A stretch of 64,000 bases of DNA from Xanthomonas sp. 10-10 (GTDB lineage: Bacteria; Pseudomonadota; Gammaproteobacteria; Xanthomonadales; Xanthomonadaceae). The position numbers and the translations under genes are program-made. The notes under the pieces are model-generated. The model saw only the letters and a list, made by a program, of their open reading frames with translations, was not told the DNA's origin and did no database searches. The stretch is from contig NZ_CP144460.1 of NCBI RefSeq assembly GCF_040182365.1, positions 558,001-622,000 on the forward strand. The letters run 5' to 3'. How positions within the stretch are numbered: the stretch's first letter is position 1; every line of letters starts with the position of its first letter. Below are positions 37,802-46,340 of the stretch, piece by piece.

Positions 37802-38761
37802 ATGATCGAGACGGTCCCTCTTGCCCATTCAGATGTCCTGCAGGCTGCCGCGCGCATCGCGCCGCACTGCGCGACGACACCGTTGCTGACCTCGCACCAC
37901 CTGGATGCATTCTGCGGTGCGCAGCTGTTCTTCAAGGCCGAGCACCTGCAGCGCAGCGGTGCATTCAAGTTTCGTGGCGCCTGCAATGCGGTGTGGTCGC
38001 TGCCCGACGATCTGGCGCCGCGCGGCGTAGTCACCCATTCTTCCGGTAACCATGGCGCGGCGTTGGCGCTGGCCGCCCGCACGCGTGGGATCGGCTGTCA
38101 TGTGGTGGTGCCCGAAGGTGCCGTCGCCGCCAAGCTGGCCAATATCTCCCGGCATGGCGCCACGCTATGGCGGTGTGCGCCGACCATCGCGGCACGCGAG
38201 CAGATGTGTGCCCAGGTCCAGGCCACCAGTGGCGCGACCCTGGTGCATCCGTACACCGATCCGGCCGTGATCGCCGGCCAGGGCACGGCCACGTTGGAGT
38301 TGCTGCATCAAAGCGGCGGGCTGGATGTGCTGCTGGCACCGGTCGGGGGAGGCGGGCTGGCGGCCGGTGCGGCGTTGGCGCTGCGGTCTGCGCCGGGCTG
38401 CGCGCTGGTGCTGGCCGAGCCCAGCGGAGCGGCCGACACCGCGCGCTCGCTGGCGGCCGGGCAACGCCTGGTCGACTTCGTGCCCGACACGGTCTGCGAC
38501 GGTCTGCGCGGAACCCTCGGGGCGCCGAACTTTGCGTTGCTGCAGGCCGGCGACGCGCAGGTGATCACGGTGGACGACGCGGCCGTGATACAGGCGATGC
38601 GGCTGATCTGGCAGGTGCTCAAGCAGGTGGTGGAGCCGTCTTCGGCCATCACGCTGGCGGCGGTGCTGGCCGAGCCGGCGCGGTTTGCCGGGCGCAGGGT
38701 CGGGCTGATCCTGTCCGGCGGCAACGTCGATCTGGACGCGCTGCCGTGGGCCGCCGCGTGA
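37802..38761 (+). CDS. PLP-dependent threonine/serine dehydratase or serine racemase-like enzyme
   Basis: A 319-residue fold-type II PLP enzyme. The cofactor lysine is Lys56 in RSGAFKFRGA, the substrate carboxylate loop SSGNHG is at 80-85, and the phosphate-binding loop is in LAPVGGGGLAAG. It lacks the C-terminal regulatory ACT domain of biosynthetic IlvA, so it is a short catabolic-type threonine dehydratase or a serine racemase. The downstream YdcF-like gene starts with a GTG overlapping its stop by four bases. Confidence 0.87.
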   Translation: MIETVPLAHSDVLQAAARIAPHCATTPLLTSHHLDAFCGAQLFFKAEHLQRSGAFKFRGACNAVWSLPDDLAPRGVVTHSSGNHGAALALAARTRGIGCHVVVPEGAVAAKLANISRHGATLWRCAPTIAAREQMCAQVQATSGATLVHPYTDPAVIAGQGTATLELLHQSGGLDVLLAPVGGGGLAAGAALALRSAPGCALVLAEPSGAADTARSLAAGQRLVDFVPDTVCDGLRGTLGAPNFALLQAGDAQVITVDDAAVIQAMRLIWQVLKQVVEPSSAITLAAVLAEPARFAGRRVGLILSGGNVDLDALPWAAA

Positions 38762-39363
38762 GCAGGCGTGCGCGCGGGCTCGGCCTGTGGGGCTGGGGCT
38801 GGCGGTTATGCATGCTGGCGCTGATCTGGCTGGTGGCGGTGGCCGGCTGGATCGTCTGGGTGGGCGACCGCGATCAGGCGGCGCCGGCGGACGTGATCAT
38901 CGTGCTGGGCGCGGCCGCCTACGATGCGCGCCCGTCGCCGGTCTTCGAAGAACGGATCCGGCATGCGCTGGATCTGTATGGGCAAGGTTATGCGCCACGG
39001 CTGTTGTTCACTGGCGGCTTCGGCAATGGCGCGCGCTTTGCCGAGTCGCAGGTGGCACGGCGCTACGCGCTGCGTCATGGCGTGCCGCCGGAAGCGATCG
39101 TGATCGAGACCAGCTCGCGCACCACCCGCCAGAACCTGCTGCAGGCGCGGGCGCTGATGGAGCGACACGGCATGCACCGGGCAATCATCGTCAGCGACCC
39201 GTTGCACATGGCGCGCGCGTTGCGGCTATGCCAGGAACTGGGAGTGGATGCGCTGGCCTCGTCCACGCCAAGTACGCGCTTTCGCAGCTTCCACACCAGC
39301 TGGCGCTTCCTGCTGCAGGAGGTCTACTTCTTCCACCGCGATCTGGTGGTGCAGGGGGCCTGA
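38758..39363 (+). CDS. YdcF-family (DUF218) membrane-anchored protein
   Basis: A 201-residue protein with one N-terminal membrane segment (LCMLALIWLVAVAGWIVWV) and a DUF218/YdcF domain from about residue 43 (ADVIIVLGAAAYDARPSPVFEERI, then LLFTGGFGNGARFAESQV and ETSSRTTRQNLLQARALM). The family includes SanA and ElyC, linked to the cell envelope and vancomycin tolerance; its biochemical role is unsettled. The GTG start at 38758 overlaps the preceding stop (GTGA), which supports coupling to the dehydratase gene. Confidence 0.86.
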   Translation: MSRRARGLGLWGWGWRLCMLALIWLVAVAGWIVWVGDRDQAAPADVIIVLGAAAYDARPSPVFEERIRHALDLYGQGYAPRLLFTGGFGNGARFAESQVARRYALRHGVPPEAIVIETSSRTTRQNLLQARALMERHGMHRAIIVSDPLHMARALRLCQELGVDALASSTPSTRFRSFHTSWRFLLQEVYFFHRDLVVQGA

Positions 39364-39604
39364 CGCTGCCGCGTTTCATCCGGTGGCATCGAGCTGGCAC
39401 TGCCCGGCAGGTGGCAGGTGGGAGTGCTCAGGCATATCGCACCGACAGGTCGGGCGCTGGCCGCAGCGGTTCGGTCATGTGCGCTGCACAACGGCGCGGC
39501 CATCGAGGATGGGAGGCGCAAGCGATGGAGCGGACGCTGACCGCATCCCAGCGCGCGCGCCAAACCCGCTCTATGATGCGGCTTTCCCAGCGGCAGGTTC
39601 GAGC

Positions 39605-40024
39605 ATGAGCGAGAGCAATCGGCAACGCGCCATCGGCCTGGTCCAGGCCTATTACGATGCCTTCAACCGCGGCGATTGGGATGCCATGCTGGCGTTCCTG
39701 GCCGACGATGTGGCGCACGATCTCAATCAAGGGGCACGCGAGATCGGCCGCGCGGACTTCGCGGCCTTTCTGCAACGCATGAACGACAGCTACCGCGAGC
39801 AGCTGCGCGACATCGTGATCACCGCCAACGACGACGGCACGCGCGTAGGTGCCGAGTACGTGGTGCACGGGGTCTACCACACCACCGACGAAGGCCTGCC
39901 GGAAGCCAACGGGCAGACCTATGTGCTGCCGGGCGGTGCGTTCTTCGATGTGCACGACGGCGCCATCACCCGCGTCACCAACTACTACAACCTGCAGGAA
40001 TGGATCGCGCAGGTATCGCGCTGA
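39605..40024 (+). CDS. SnoaL-like / ketosteroid isomerase-related protein
   Basis: A 139-residue cytoplasmic protein of the NTF2-like fold. The first helices LVQAYYDAFNRGDWDAMLAFLADDVAHDLNQG and the later GGAFFDVHDGAITRVTNYYNLQEW are typical of ketosteroid isomerase-related proteins of unknown activity. The ATG at 39605 is preceded by 240 bases without a gene after the YdcF gene. A hairpin repeat array begins 18 bases after its stop. Confidence 0.82.
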   Translation: MSESNRQRAIGLVQAYYDAFNRGDWDAMLAFLADDVAHDLNQGAREIGRADFAAFLQRMNDSYREQLRDIVITANDDGTRVGAEYVVHGVYHTTDEGLPEANGQTYVLPGGAFFDVHDGAITRVTNYYNLQEWIAQVSR

Positions 40025-40041
40025 GTGCATCGACGGGCACG

Positions 40042-40416
40042 GGCCAGACCTGCGTAGGAGCGCGCTTGCGCGCGATGGGGCCTCACCGGCATGCCTGGTC
40101 GCGCCCGGGTGCGCTCCTGCACGGGTGGTCCGGTGTTACCGCATACGGTGCATTGGCCTGCGCTAGTCAATCGCCGTGCACGGCCAGACCTGCGTAGGAA
40201 CGCGCTTGCGCGCGATGAGGCATCACCGGCAATGCCTGTCGCGCCCGGGTGCGCTCCTACACGGAGGGGCCGGTGTTACCGCATACGGTGCATCGGCCTG
40301 CGTTGGTCAATCGCCGTGCACGGCCAGACCTGCGTAGGAGCGCGCTTGCGCGCGATGAGGCGTCCCCTGCAATGCCTGGTCCCGCCCGGGTGCGCTCCTA
40401 CGCGCTTGGTCGGGCG
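40042..40416. repeat. 140-bp tandem array of REP-like hairpin elements
   Basis: Three near-identical units begin at 40042, 40182 and 40322 with a period of exactly 140 bases; the third stops after about 95 bases at the end of the next gene. In each unit GTAGGAGCGC plus GCGCGCGA pairs imperfectly with TCGCGCCCGGG plus GCGCTCCTAC, giving a long hairpin over about 65 bases (40054-40119 in the first), followed by a spacer with GGTGTTACCGCATACGGTGC. The same right arm, TCGCGCCCGGGTGCGCTCCT, recurs at 56073-56092, so this is a dispersed element as well. Confidence 0.9.
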
Positions 40417-41322
40417 TTACAGCAGCACGATGCCGACCACCACCAGCACGAAGATGCTCCACTTGAGCACCTGGTACAGCGGGTTGTTGCGCTCCTTCAG
40501 CGCCTTGGCCTTCAGGCGCGCCGCGTAGAAATACCGGAACACGCGGTTGATGCCACCGGTCTTGTCGCCCTCCTGATTGGGCGAGGCGCCGGCAGAAAGC
40601 AGGCTGCGGCCGACGAAGCGATTCAGCGCCGCCGCCCAGCGCCAGCGCATCGGGCGTTCGATATCGCAGAACAGGATGATGCGGTCCTGGTCGGTGTCGT
40701 TGCGCGCGTGGTGGATGTAGGTCTCGTCGAACATGGTCCACTCGCCGTCGCGCCAGCTATGCCGCTGGCCGTCGACGTCGATGAAGCAGCGGTCGTCGTT
40801 CGGCGTGGCCAGGCCCAGGTGCAGGCGCATGGACCCGGCGAAGGGGTCGCGGTGTGGACGCAGTTCGCTACCCGGCGGCAGTTCGGCAAACATCGCCGCC
40901 TTCACCGTGGGGATGGACTTCAGCAACGCGGTGGTCTGCGGGCACAGCTCGGCCGCAGACGGGTGCGCTGTGCCGTACCACTTCAGATAGAAGCGCTTCC
41001 AGCCGCGGCGGAAAAACGAGTTGAAGCCGATATCGGTATAGCCGTCGGCAGCGCGGATCTTCTGCATCTGCTGCAACGCCACCGCTTCATCGCGGATCAC
41101 CGGCCAGTTGGCACGTAGCGGGGCCAGTTCGGGGAATTCCTTGCCCGGATCGATGAACGGTGTGGTCGGCACGCGCGAACACAGGTACATCAGCGCGTTG
41201 ATCGGCGCCATGAAGGTGGAATGGTCGAGCAACTGCCGGCTGAGCCGGTGGCGCACGCGACCGCGGTAATGGATGTACAGCGCCGATGCGATGAACAGCG
41301 CGATGATGAGCCACTTCAACAT
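40417..41322 (-). CDS. lpxO: LpxO-like aspartyl/asparaginyl beta-hydroxylase family protein
   Basis: A 301-residue member of the Fe(II)/2-oxoglutarate aspartyl beta-hydroxylase family. In LpxO this adds a 2-hydroxyl to a lipid A acyl chain, changing the outer membrane. Hydrophobic segments at both ends (LKWLIIALFIASALYIHY and KWSIFVLVVVGIVLL) anchor it to the inner membrane, as in LpxO. Iron and oxoglutarate ligands are visible in LRPHRDPFAGSMRLHLGL and in ETYIHHARN. ATG 41322 is the start with the membrane anchor. The last codons abut the tandem repeat array. Confidence 0.82.
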   Translation of the reverse strand: MLKWLIIALFIASALYIHYRGRVRHRLSRQLLDHSTFMAPINALMYLCSRVPTTPFIDPGKEFPELAPLRANWPVIRDEAVALQQMQKIRAADGYTDIGFNSFFRRGWKRFYLKWYGTAHPSAAELCPQTTALLKSIPTVKAAMFAELPPGSELRPHRDPFAGSMRLHLGLATPNDDRCFIDVDGQRHSWRDGEWTMFDETYIHHARNDTDQDRIILFCDIERPMRWRWAAALNRFVGRSLLSAGASPNQEGDKTGGINRVFRYFYAARLKAKALKERNNPLYQVLKWSIFVLVVVGIVLL

Positions 41323-41668
41323 TGGGAAGGCCGATTGGGGGACGGGGGCCGCAAACCTAAGAGCGGCTATCAAAACGTCAGTGCAGCAGCCGGGCGGGGG
41401 CGCTGCCGGTACTCGGAACCGGCATGTACCACGCGTACATGCAGATTCCTGCGCGCCGTCTGCAGCCACCTGACGGCTGCGTGCTGCATTTTGCTAACCA
41501 CGCCGGTTCAGGCGTCGAAAAGGCAAGCCGCAACAGGAACATGCGGCCATTGACTGCTGAATTCTACCGGTTGTCGCGACCGAGCCTGACAGGTCAGCAT
41601 TGGTGTCGTCGCAAAACTGTGTGTCTCGCCGGCAACGGCTGCGTTGCTGCCGGCGATCTGCACCGCCG
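41323..41668. other. intergenic region between bioC and the LpxO-like gene
   Basis: About 345 bases without a gene. The main feature is a two-hairpin repeat at 41406-41442, listed separately. No terminator for the biotin operon stands out. Confidence 0.45.
41406..41442. repeat. double-hairpin intergenic repeat
   Basis: CCGGT-ACTCGGA-ACCGG is followed directly by GCATGTAC-CACGC-GTACATGC, giving two adjacent small hairpins. A degenerate relative lies at 1770-1805 (shared core CGGAA-CGGCATG-ACCAC-CGTA). This looks like a dispersed intergenic element, not a site of the local genes. Confidence 0.55.
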
Positions 41669-42553
41669 CTAGTCGATGCGGCGGCGGATCGGGATCGAGG
41701 CTACCGGGACGCTGGCGATATCGTGTCCCTGCTCGCGGATGGGCGCGCCGGGTGCCGGCGCCCAGGCGTGCGCGTAGATCACTTCCCAGGAGCTGGGCAG
41801 GGTGCCGTCCGGACGCCGCAGCGGTTCGTAGGCGGCGTTGGCAGCGGCAAAGCGGCCGCGTCCGGTCAGCGTGGCGCGGCGGTTGCTGAGCGCATTGGTG
41901 GCGCCCATCGCACGCAATTCGCGCATCAAGGCCGGCAGGTCGTTATAGGTGAGCGTGAACAGGTCGCGGTCCAGCACCGGGTCGCGGAAACCGGACATCA
42001 GCAGCGCATCGCCGAACTGCGCGATCGGCGGGAAGCGGCTGACGTGCGGTGCGGTGTCGGCCTGGGCGAAGGCGTCGCGCAACTCGATCAGGGTTTCCGG
42101 GCCAAAGGTCGAGCACAGCAGCAGCCCGCCCGGCCGTAGCGCGCGCCGGAACCCGGCGAACACTGCCGGCAGGTCTTCCACCCACTGCAGGCACAGATTG
42201 CTGAAGATCACATCCACGCTGCCGTCAGCCACCGGCAGCGCGCGCGCATCGGCGCAGACCTGCGCGAACGGCTTCCACCAGCCTGCGGCCTTGCGCGCCT
42301 GGCGCAGCATCGGCATGGCCTGGTCGAGGGCGATCACCTGGGCCTTGGGCCAGCGCTTCTTGATCGCACCGCTGGCATGACCGGGGCCGGCACCCACATC
42401 CAGCACCACCTTGGGCACCTGCTCGCCCAGGTAGTCGAGCGATTCGAGCAGGCGCGTTTCCACCTCGCGCTGCAACGCGGCGGCGGCGGCATAACTAGTG
42501 GCGGCCCGCGCGAAGGCGCGGCGGACGTGGCGGGGGTCGAAAGTGCTGTTCAT
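41669..42553 (-). CDS. bioC: malonyl-ACP O-methyltransferase
   Basis: Methylates the free carboxyl of malonyl-ACP so that fatty-acid synthesis can build the pimelate chain of biotin. The 294 residues hold a class I methyltransferase domain with the SAM-binding VVLDVGAGPGHASG (Asp52 to about 62), DVIFSNLCLQWV and the C-terminal BioC segments. N-terminal FDPRHVRRAFARAATSYAAAAALQRE is very typical of BioC. Last gene of the biotin group, 63 bases after the SDR gene. Confidence 0.93.
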   Translation of the reverse strand: MNSTFDPRHVRRAFARAATSYAAAAALQREVETRLLESLDYLGEQVPKVVLDVGAGPGHASGAIKKRWPKAQVIALDQAMPMLRQARKAAGWWKPFAQVCADARALPVADGSVDVIFSNLCLQWVEDLPAVFAGFRRALRPGGLLLCSTFGPETLIELRDAFAQADTAPHVSRFPPIAQFGDALLMSGFRDPVLDRDLFTLTYNDLPALMRELRAMGATNALSNRRATLTGRGRFAAANAAYEPLRRPDGTLPSSWEVIYAHAWAPAPGAPIREQGHDIASVPVASIPIRRRID

Positions 42554-42616
42554 TGCCAGGCTATTGTCGCCGGTGGGCGAGGCGGAGGGAATCGATGCGT
42601 GCGATGGGCTGGTGCG

Positions 42617-43399
42617 CTAGAACGTGCCCGGATAACTGCCGCCATCGATCAACAGGTTTTGCCCGGTGATATAGCCGGCCTGCGCGCTGCACAGGAACGC
42701 GCAGGCCGCGCCGAATTCGTCCGGCTCGCCGAAGCGTGCTGCCGGAATGGCTGCCTGCTTGCGCTCGGCGACCTCCTCCGCAGTGTTGCCTTGCTGTTGC
42801 GCGATGGCAGCGAAGTTGCCGCGCAGGCGGTCGGTGGCGAACTGGCCGGGCAGCAGGTTGTTGATGGTGACGTTGTCGGCCACCGTGCTGCGCGCCAGCC
42901 CGGCAACGAAACCGGTCAGGCCGGCGCGCGCGCCATTGGACAGGCCGAGGATGTCGATCGGCGCCTTTACCGCGCTGGAGGTGATGTTGACGATGCGGCC
43001 GAAGCGGCGCGCGCGCATGGCATCGACGGTGGTGCGGATCAGCTCGATCGGCGCCAGCATGTTGGCGTCCAGCGCGCGCAGCCAGTCCTCGCGCTCCCAC
43101 TGCCGGAAATCGCCCGGCGGCGGGCCGCCTGCGTTATTGATCAGGATGTCGACCTGCGGGCAGGTCGCGAGCGCGGCGGCGCGTCCTTCCGGCGTGGCGA
43201 TATCGGCCACGACACTGCGCACCTCTCCGGCGCCGCGCAGTGCGCGCAGGCTGTCGGCGGCCTGGTCCAGGGCGGCGCGACCACGCGCAGCGATCACCAC
43301 GTTGACGCCTTCATGTGCCAGGGCGCGGGCGCAGCCCAGGCCCAAGCCCTTGCTGGCGGCGCAGACCAGTGCCCAGCGCCCGGCGATTCCAAGATCCAT
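42617..43399 (-). CDS. atypical short-chain dehydrogenase in the biotin operon, catalytic Tyr/Lys missing
   Basis: A 260-residue SDR with an intact cofactor-binding start (CAASKGLGLGCARALA), NNAGG at 89-92 and the C-terminal ITGQNLLIDGGSYPGTF. The catalytic YxxxK is replaced: Ser141-Ser142 is followed at the expected distance by Ser154 and Arg158 (LGLSNGARAGL). A widespread SDR subgroup has this LGLSN..R form, so it is probably not decay, but classical hydride-transfer catalysis is unlikely. It lies 44 bases after bioH and 63 bases before bioC, a position with no accepted biotin role. Confidence 0.82.
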   Translation of the reverse strand: MDLGIAGRWALVCAASKGLGLGCARALAHEGVNVVIAARGRAALDQAADSLRALRGAGEVRSVVADIATPEGRAAALATCPQVDILINNAGGPPPGDFRQWEREDWLRALDANMLAPIELIRTTVDAMRARRFGRIVNITSSAVKAPIDILGLSNGARAGLTGFVAGLARSTVADNVTINNLLPGQFATDRLRGNFAAIAQQQGNTAEEVAERKQAAIPAARFGEPDEFGAACAFLCSAQAGYITGQNLLIDGGSYPGTF

Positions 43400-43443
43400 G
43401 CGATGCGTCCTCGATCAGCGAGGTCGCATGATCGGCGATCTGC

Positions 43444-44205
43444 TCACGGCACGGACGCAACGAAGCGTTGCAGCGCCTCGGCCACCTGATCGGCGTGGCC
43501 GAGAAACGGCGCGTGGCCGCCGCCGGCGATGGTGAGCGCCTGCGCATGTGGCGCGAGCGCGGCCGCAGCATGCATGGCGGCGGCAGGCACCAGCCGGTCG
43601 CGTTGCCCTCCAATCCATAGACTGGGACGCGCCAGCTGCGGCAACGCGCGGCGCAGGTCGGTGCGTTCGAGCAGGCCCAGGCCCTGTTGCAGGGCATCGG
43701 CCGCCGGCGCGCCGCGTGCGCTGAGCGTTTCGCGCAGGCTGCGCAGTTCGGCGCGCGCATGCGCCGAGCCCAGGGTATCCAAGGCCAGAAAGCGCTCCAG
43801 GGTGCCGCGGTAATCGCGCGCCAGGTCTTGGCCGAACTGCACGAACACCTCGCGCTCGACCGCATCCGCCCAATCGGCGCCGCGCACGAAGCGCGGCGTT
43901 GCCGCGATCATCGCCAGCCCGCGCACCTGCGGCTGAGTGGCGGCGGCATGCAGCGCAAACAGCCCACCCAGCGACCAGCCGACCCACACCGCCGGCGGCG
44001 TGGCCGCGGCAATCGCGGCCACCACATACGGCAAGGCCAACGGCGTGGTGTCGTCGCGACTGAAGCCGTGCCCGGGCAAGTCGACCAGGTGCAATTGATA
44101 ACGCGATGACAGCCGCTCCACCAGCGGTGCGAACACGCCGCCGTGCAACGCCCAACCGTGCAGCAGAACCAGCGCGGGCCCATGGCCGATGACATCGATA
44201 TGCAT
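43444..44205 (-). CDS. bioH: pimeloyl-ACP methyl ester esterase
   Basis: Removes the methyl group from pimeloyl-ACP methyl ester, ending the BioC/BioH cycle. The 253-residue alpha/beta hydrolase has LVLLHGWALHGGVF, the nucleophile Ser78 in VGWSLGG and His231 in GGGHAPFLGH, all as in BioH of enteric bacteria. The acid is in GGQRDRLVPA. ATG 44205 is the start with the family N-terminus (MHIDVIGHGPALVLLHGW). Confidence 0.92.
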   Translation of the reverse strand: MHIDVIGHGPALVLLHGWALHGGVFAPLVERLSSRYQLHLVDLPGHGFSRDDTTPLALPYVVAAIAAATPPAVWVGWSLGGLFALHAAATQPQVRGLAMIAATPRFVRGADWADAVEREVFVQFGQDLARDYRGTLERFLALDTLGSAHARAELRSLRETLSARGAPAADALQQGLGLLERTDLRRALPQLARPSLWIGGQRDRLVPAAAMHAAAALAPHAQALTIAGGGHAPFLGHADQVAEALQRFVASVP

Positions 44206-44233
44206 GCACGGATTGTCGCCGATTGGCGCGCGC

Positions 44234-44617
44234 TCAGCGTGCAGAACCTGCGCGCTCTGCAGCGATCGCAGGCGCCAGCACCGCCCATTGCTGTCGCGCA
44301 TGCCTGCGCCAGCACCAACGATCCGGCCAGCGCCAGCGCCGCGCGCGCTGCGTGGCGATCGCATCGGCCAGCCATTGGGGATCGAAGCCCTCCCACACAC
44401 CGGCCACGCTGCGCAGGTTGCCGATCAGCGCCGGGTGCACCTCGTGCAGCAGCATCGTGCGCAGTTGCGGCAACGTAAACGGCGAGGCCGCCAGGATCCG
44501 GGCAATGCGCGCGTTTTCGCCATCGCACGCGCTGTCCAGATACAGCAGCGACAACGCCTCCCAGACGCGGCGTTGCGCCGATGAGGCGACTGGCGTCTCG
44601 GGCGCGGTCATTGCCAT
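44234..44617 (-). CDS. small conserved protein of unknown function in the biotin operon
   Basis: A 127-residue basic protein. The segment RRVWEALSLLYLDSACDGEN, a run of helix-forming residues and LLHEVHPALIGNLRSVAGVWEGFDPQWL resemble a small uncharacterised family I recall as DUF7079. ATG 44617 is used, with ATG 44611 two codons later. It lies 28 bases upstream of bioH on the same strand. No catalytic motif is visible and I do not claim a biotin role. Confidence 0.65.
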   Translation of the reverse strand: MAMTAPETPVASSAQRRVWEALSLLYLDSACDGENARIARILAASPFTLPQLRTMLLHEVHPALIGNLRSVAGVWEGFDPQWLADAIATQRARRWRWPDRWCWRRHARQQWAVLAPAIAAERAGSAR

Positions 44618-44941
44618 GTCAGCGGGTGCGTGGGCAGTGCTTGCCGATGTGGATGCTGCGGCATCGGTGCGGAGCTGCCGACATTCCGGTTGCTTGCACT
44701 CGGGTGGAAGCGAGGCCGCAGTGGCTTGATCGGCAGTGCCGGTGCCTGTGATTGTTCGCGCATGACGGGTGGTGCGGTGATGTGCCGCGCGATCAACGGC
44801 GGCAACGCACGTCTGCATGCAGTCGGCACGCGTGCGTGCAAATGCGCGCGCATCGAACCGTCTGCGTGAGCCATCCAGTGTCTGGGTGCTGGCCGCTCCG
44901 GTCCGGCGTTGCGCACGACGAGCGCGCTGCCCGGCTACGCG
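44618..44941. other. 324-base gap inside the biotin gene group
   Basis: Between bioF and the small unknown gene. No supported gene, terminator or promoter is visible. The gap may separate bioB-bioF from the downstream genes as two transcripts. Confidence 0.4.
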
Positions 44942-46147
44942 TCAAGCGGAGGCGCGCAGCGGTTGCCGGCTGACCACATCGCGCGCCTGCACGATTGCCT
45001 CGATCAAGGCCTGCACCTGCTGCGGTGTGTGCAGCGCCGACAAGGTCACCCGCAGGCGCGCCTTGCCTTCGGGCACGGTGGGTGGGCGGATCGCGCCGAC
45101 CATGAAACCGGCCTGTTCGAGTGCGGCCGACATCGCCATCACCGTGGCTTCCTCGCCGTACAGCAGCGGCTGGATCGGCGTGTCGGAGGCCATCAATTCT
45201 AACCCATGCCGACGCGCGCCATCGCGGAAGGTGCCGATCAGTTCGACCAGGCGCGCACGCCGCCAATCGTCGCGACGCGCCAGCCGCACCGCGGCCAGGG
45301 TGGCGGCGACCTGCGCCGGTGGCAGGGCGGTGGTGTAGATGTACGGGCGCGCGGTTTCGGCCAGATGGCGGATCAGCGCCTCTTCGCCGACCACGACCGC
45401 GCCGTAGCCGCCGAGCGCCTTGCCCAGGGTCACCAATTGCAGCGGCACTTCGGCAACGCCCAGGCCGGCGTCGGCCACGCAGCCGCGCCCTTGCGGGCCC
45501 AGGACGCCCACGCCGTGCGCATCGTCGACATAGAACATCGCTTCCTGCATGCGTGCCACCAGGCTCAGCGCGCGCAGCGGCGCCACATCGCCATCCATGC
45601 TGAAAACGCCGTCGCTGGCCAGCATCGCCGCCCCCTCGGGGGCACCCTTGAGCTGGCGCATGGCGCCTTCCACGTCCAGGTGCGGATACCGCCGCAGCCG
45701 ACAGCCGGCCAGGCGCGTGGCGTCGAGCAGGCTGGCGTGATTGAGCCGGTCCTGCACGCAGACATCGTCCTCTTCGCTGAGCAAGGCCTGCTGCACGGCG
45801 AGATTGGCGATGAAGCCGCTCCCGAACAGCAGCGCCGCCGGGTAGCCCAGCCACTCGGCGATGTCGCGCTCGAGCGTTTCGTGTGCGGTGTGATGGCCGC
45901 AGATCAGATGCGAGGCGGTCGCGCCGGCGCCATCGCGCGCGGCGGCGTCCTGCAGGGCAGCGACCACTTCGAACTGTTGCGACAGGCCCAGGTAGTCGTT
46001 GGAGCAGAAACCGGTCAGCCAGCGGCCGTCGATCTCCAGCCGCACGCCATCGCGGCGGCCGACCTGGCGCCGCACCCGCACCCGTTCCTGAGCGACGCGC
46101 AACTTGCGCAGCGACGAAATCCGTTCGTGCAGATCGGGGCGAGCCAT
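44942..46147 (-). CDS. bioF: 8-amino-7-oxononanoate synthase
   Basis: Condenses pimeloyl-ACP with alanine to give 8-amino-7-oxononanoate, using PLP. The 401 residues match the family; the Schiff-base lysine is Lys243 in [11 protein letters not shown], and the alpha-oxoamine synthase landmarks [29 protein letters not shown] and [11 protein letters not shown] are all present. ATG 46147 is used rather than an upstream TTG. It follows bioB by 193 bases. Confidence 0.96.
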   Translation of the reverse strand: MARPDLHERISSLRKLRVAQERVRVRRQVGRRDGVRLEIDGRWLTGFCSNDYLGLSQQFEVVAALQDAAARDGAGATASHLICGHHTAHETLERDIAEWLGYPAALLFGSGFIANLAVQQALLSEEDDVCVQDRLNHASLLDATRLAGCRLRRYPHLDVEGAMRQLKGAPEGAAMLASDGVFSMDGDVAPLRALSLVARMQEAMFYVDDAHGVGVLGPQGRGCVADAGLGVAEVPLQLVTLGKALGGYGAVVVGEEALIRHLAETARPYIYTTALPPAQVAATLAAVRLARRDDWRRARLVELIGTFRDGARRHGLELMASDTPIQPLLYGEEATVMAMSAALEQAGFMVGAIRPPTVPEGKARLRVTLSALHTPQQVQALIEAIVQARDVVSRQPLRASA

Positions 46148-46340
46148 GAGGGAGTTCGACAACGAAAGAAGGGCCGCTAGCGTAGCGTGCCGCGGTCACA
46201 TCGCCCAGCCGGCACCGACGGCCGGTGGGGCGGGTTGGCTTGCCGGTGAGCCTGCGCCGGTTTGGATCTGCGCCTGGCCCTTCTGCAGTGAGAACGGCCA
46301 GGCGCCGTGCAGGCTCATCCTGGATCGGGATGCGCTGTCG

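Noticed and set aside
40042..40416. CRISPR array suggested by the 140-base periodicity
   Set aside because: The units are repeated as a whole with no unique spacers, and they carry REP-like hairpins.
42617..43399. Decayed pseudogene because of the missing SDR catalytic residues
   Set aside because: The frame is intact, all other motifs are conserved and the same replacement defines a known SDR subgroup.
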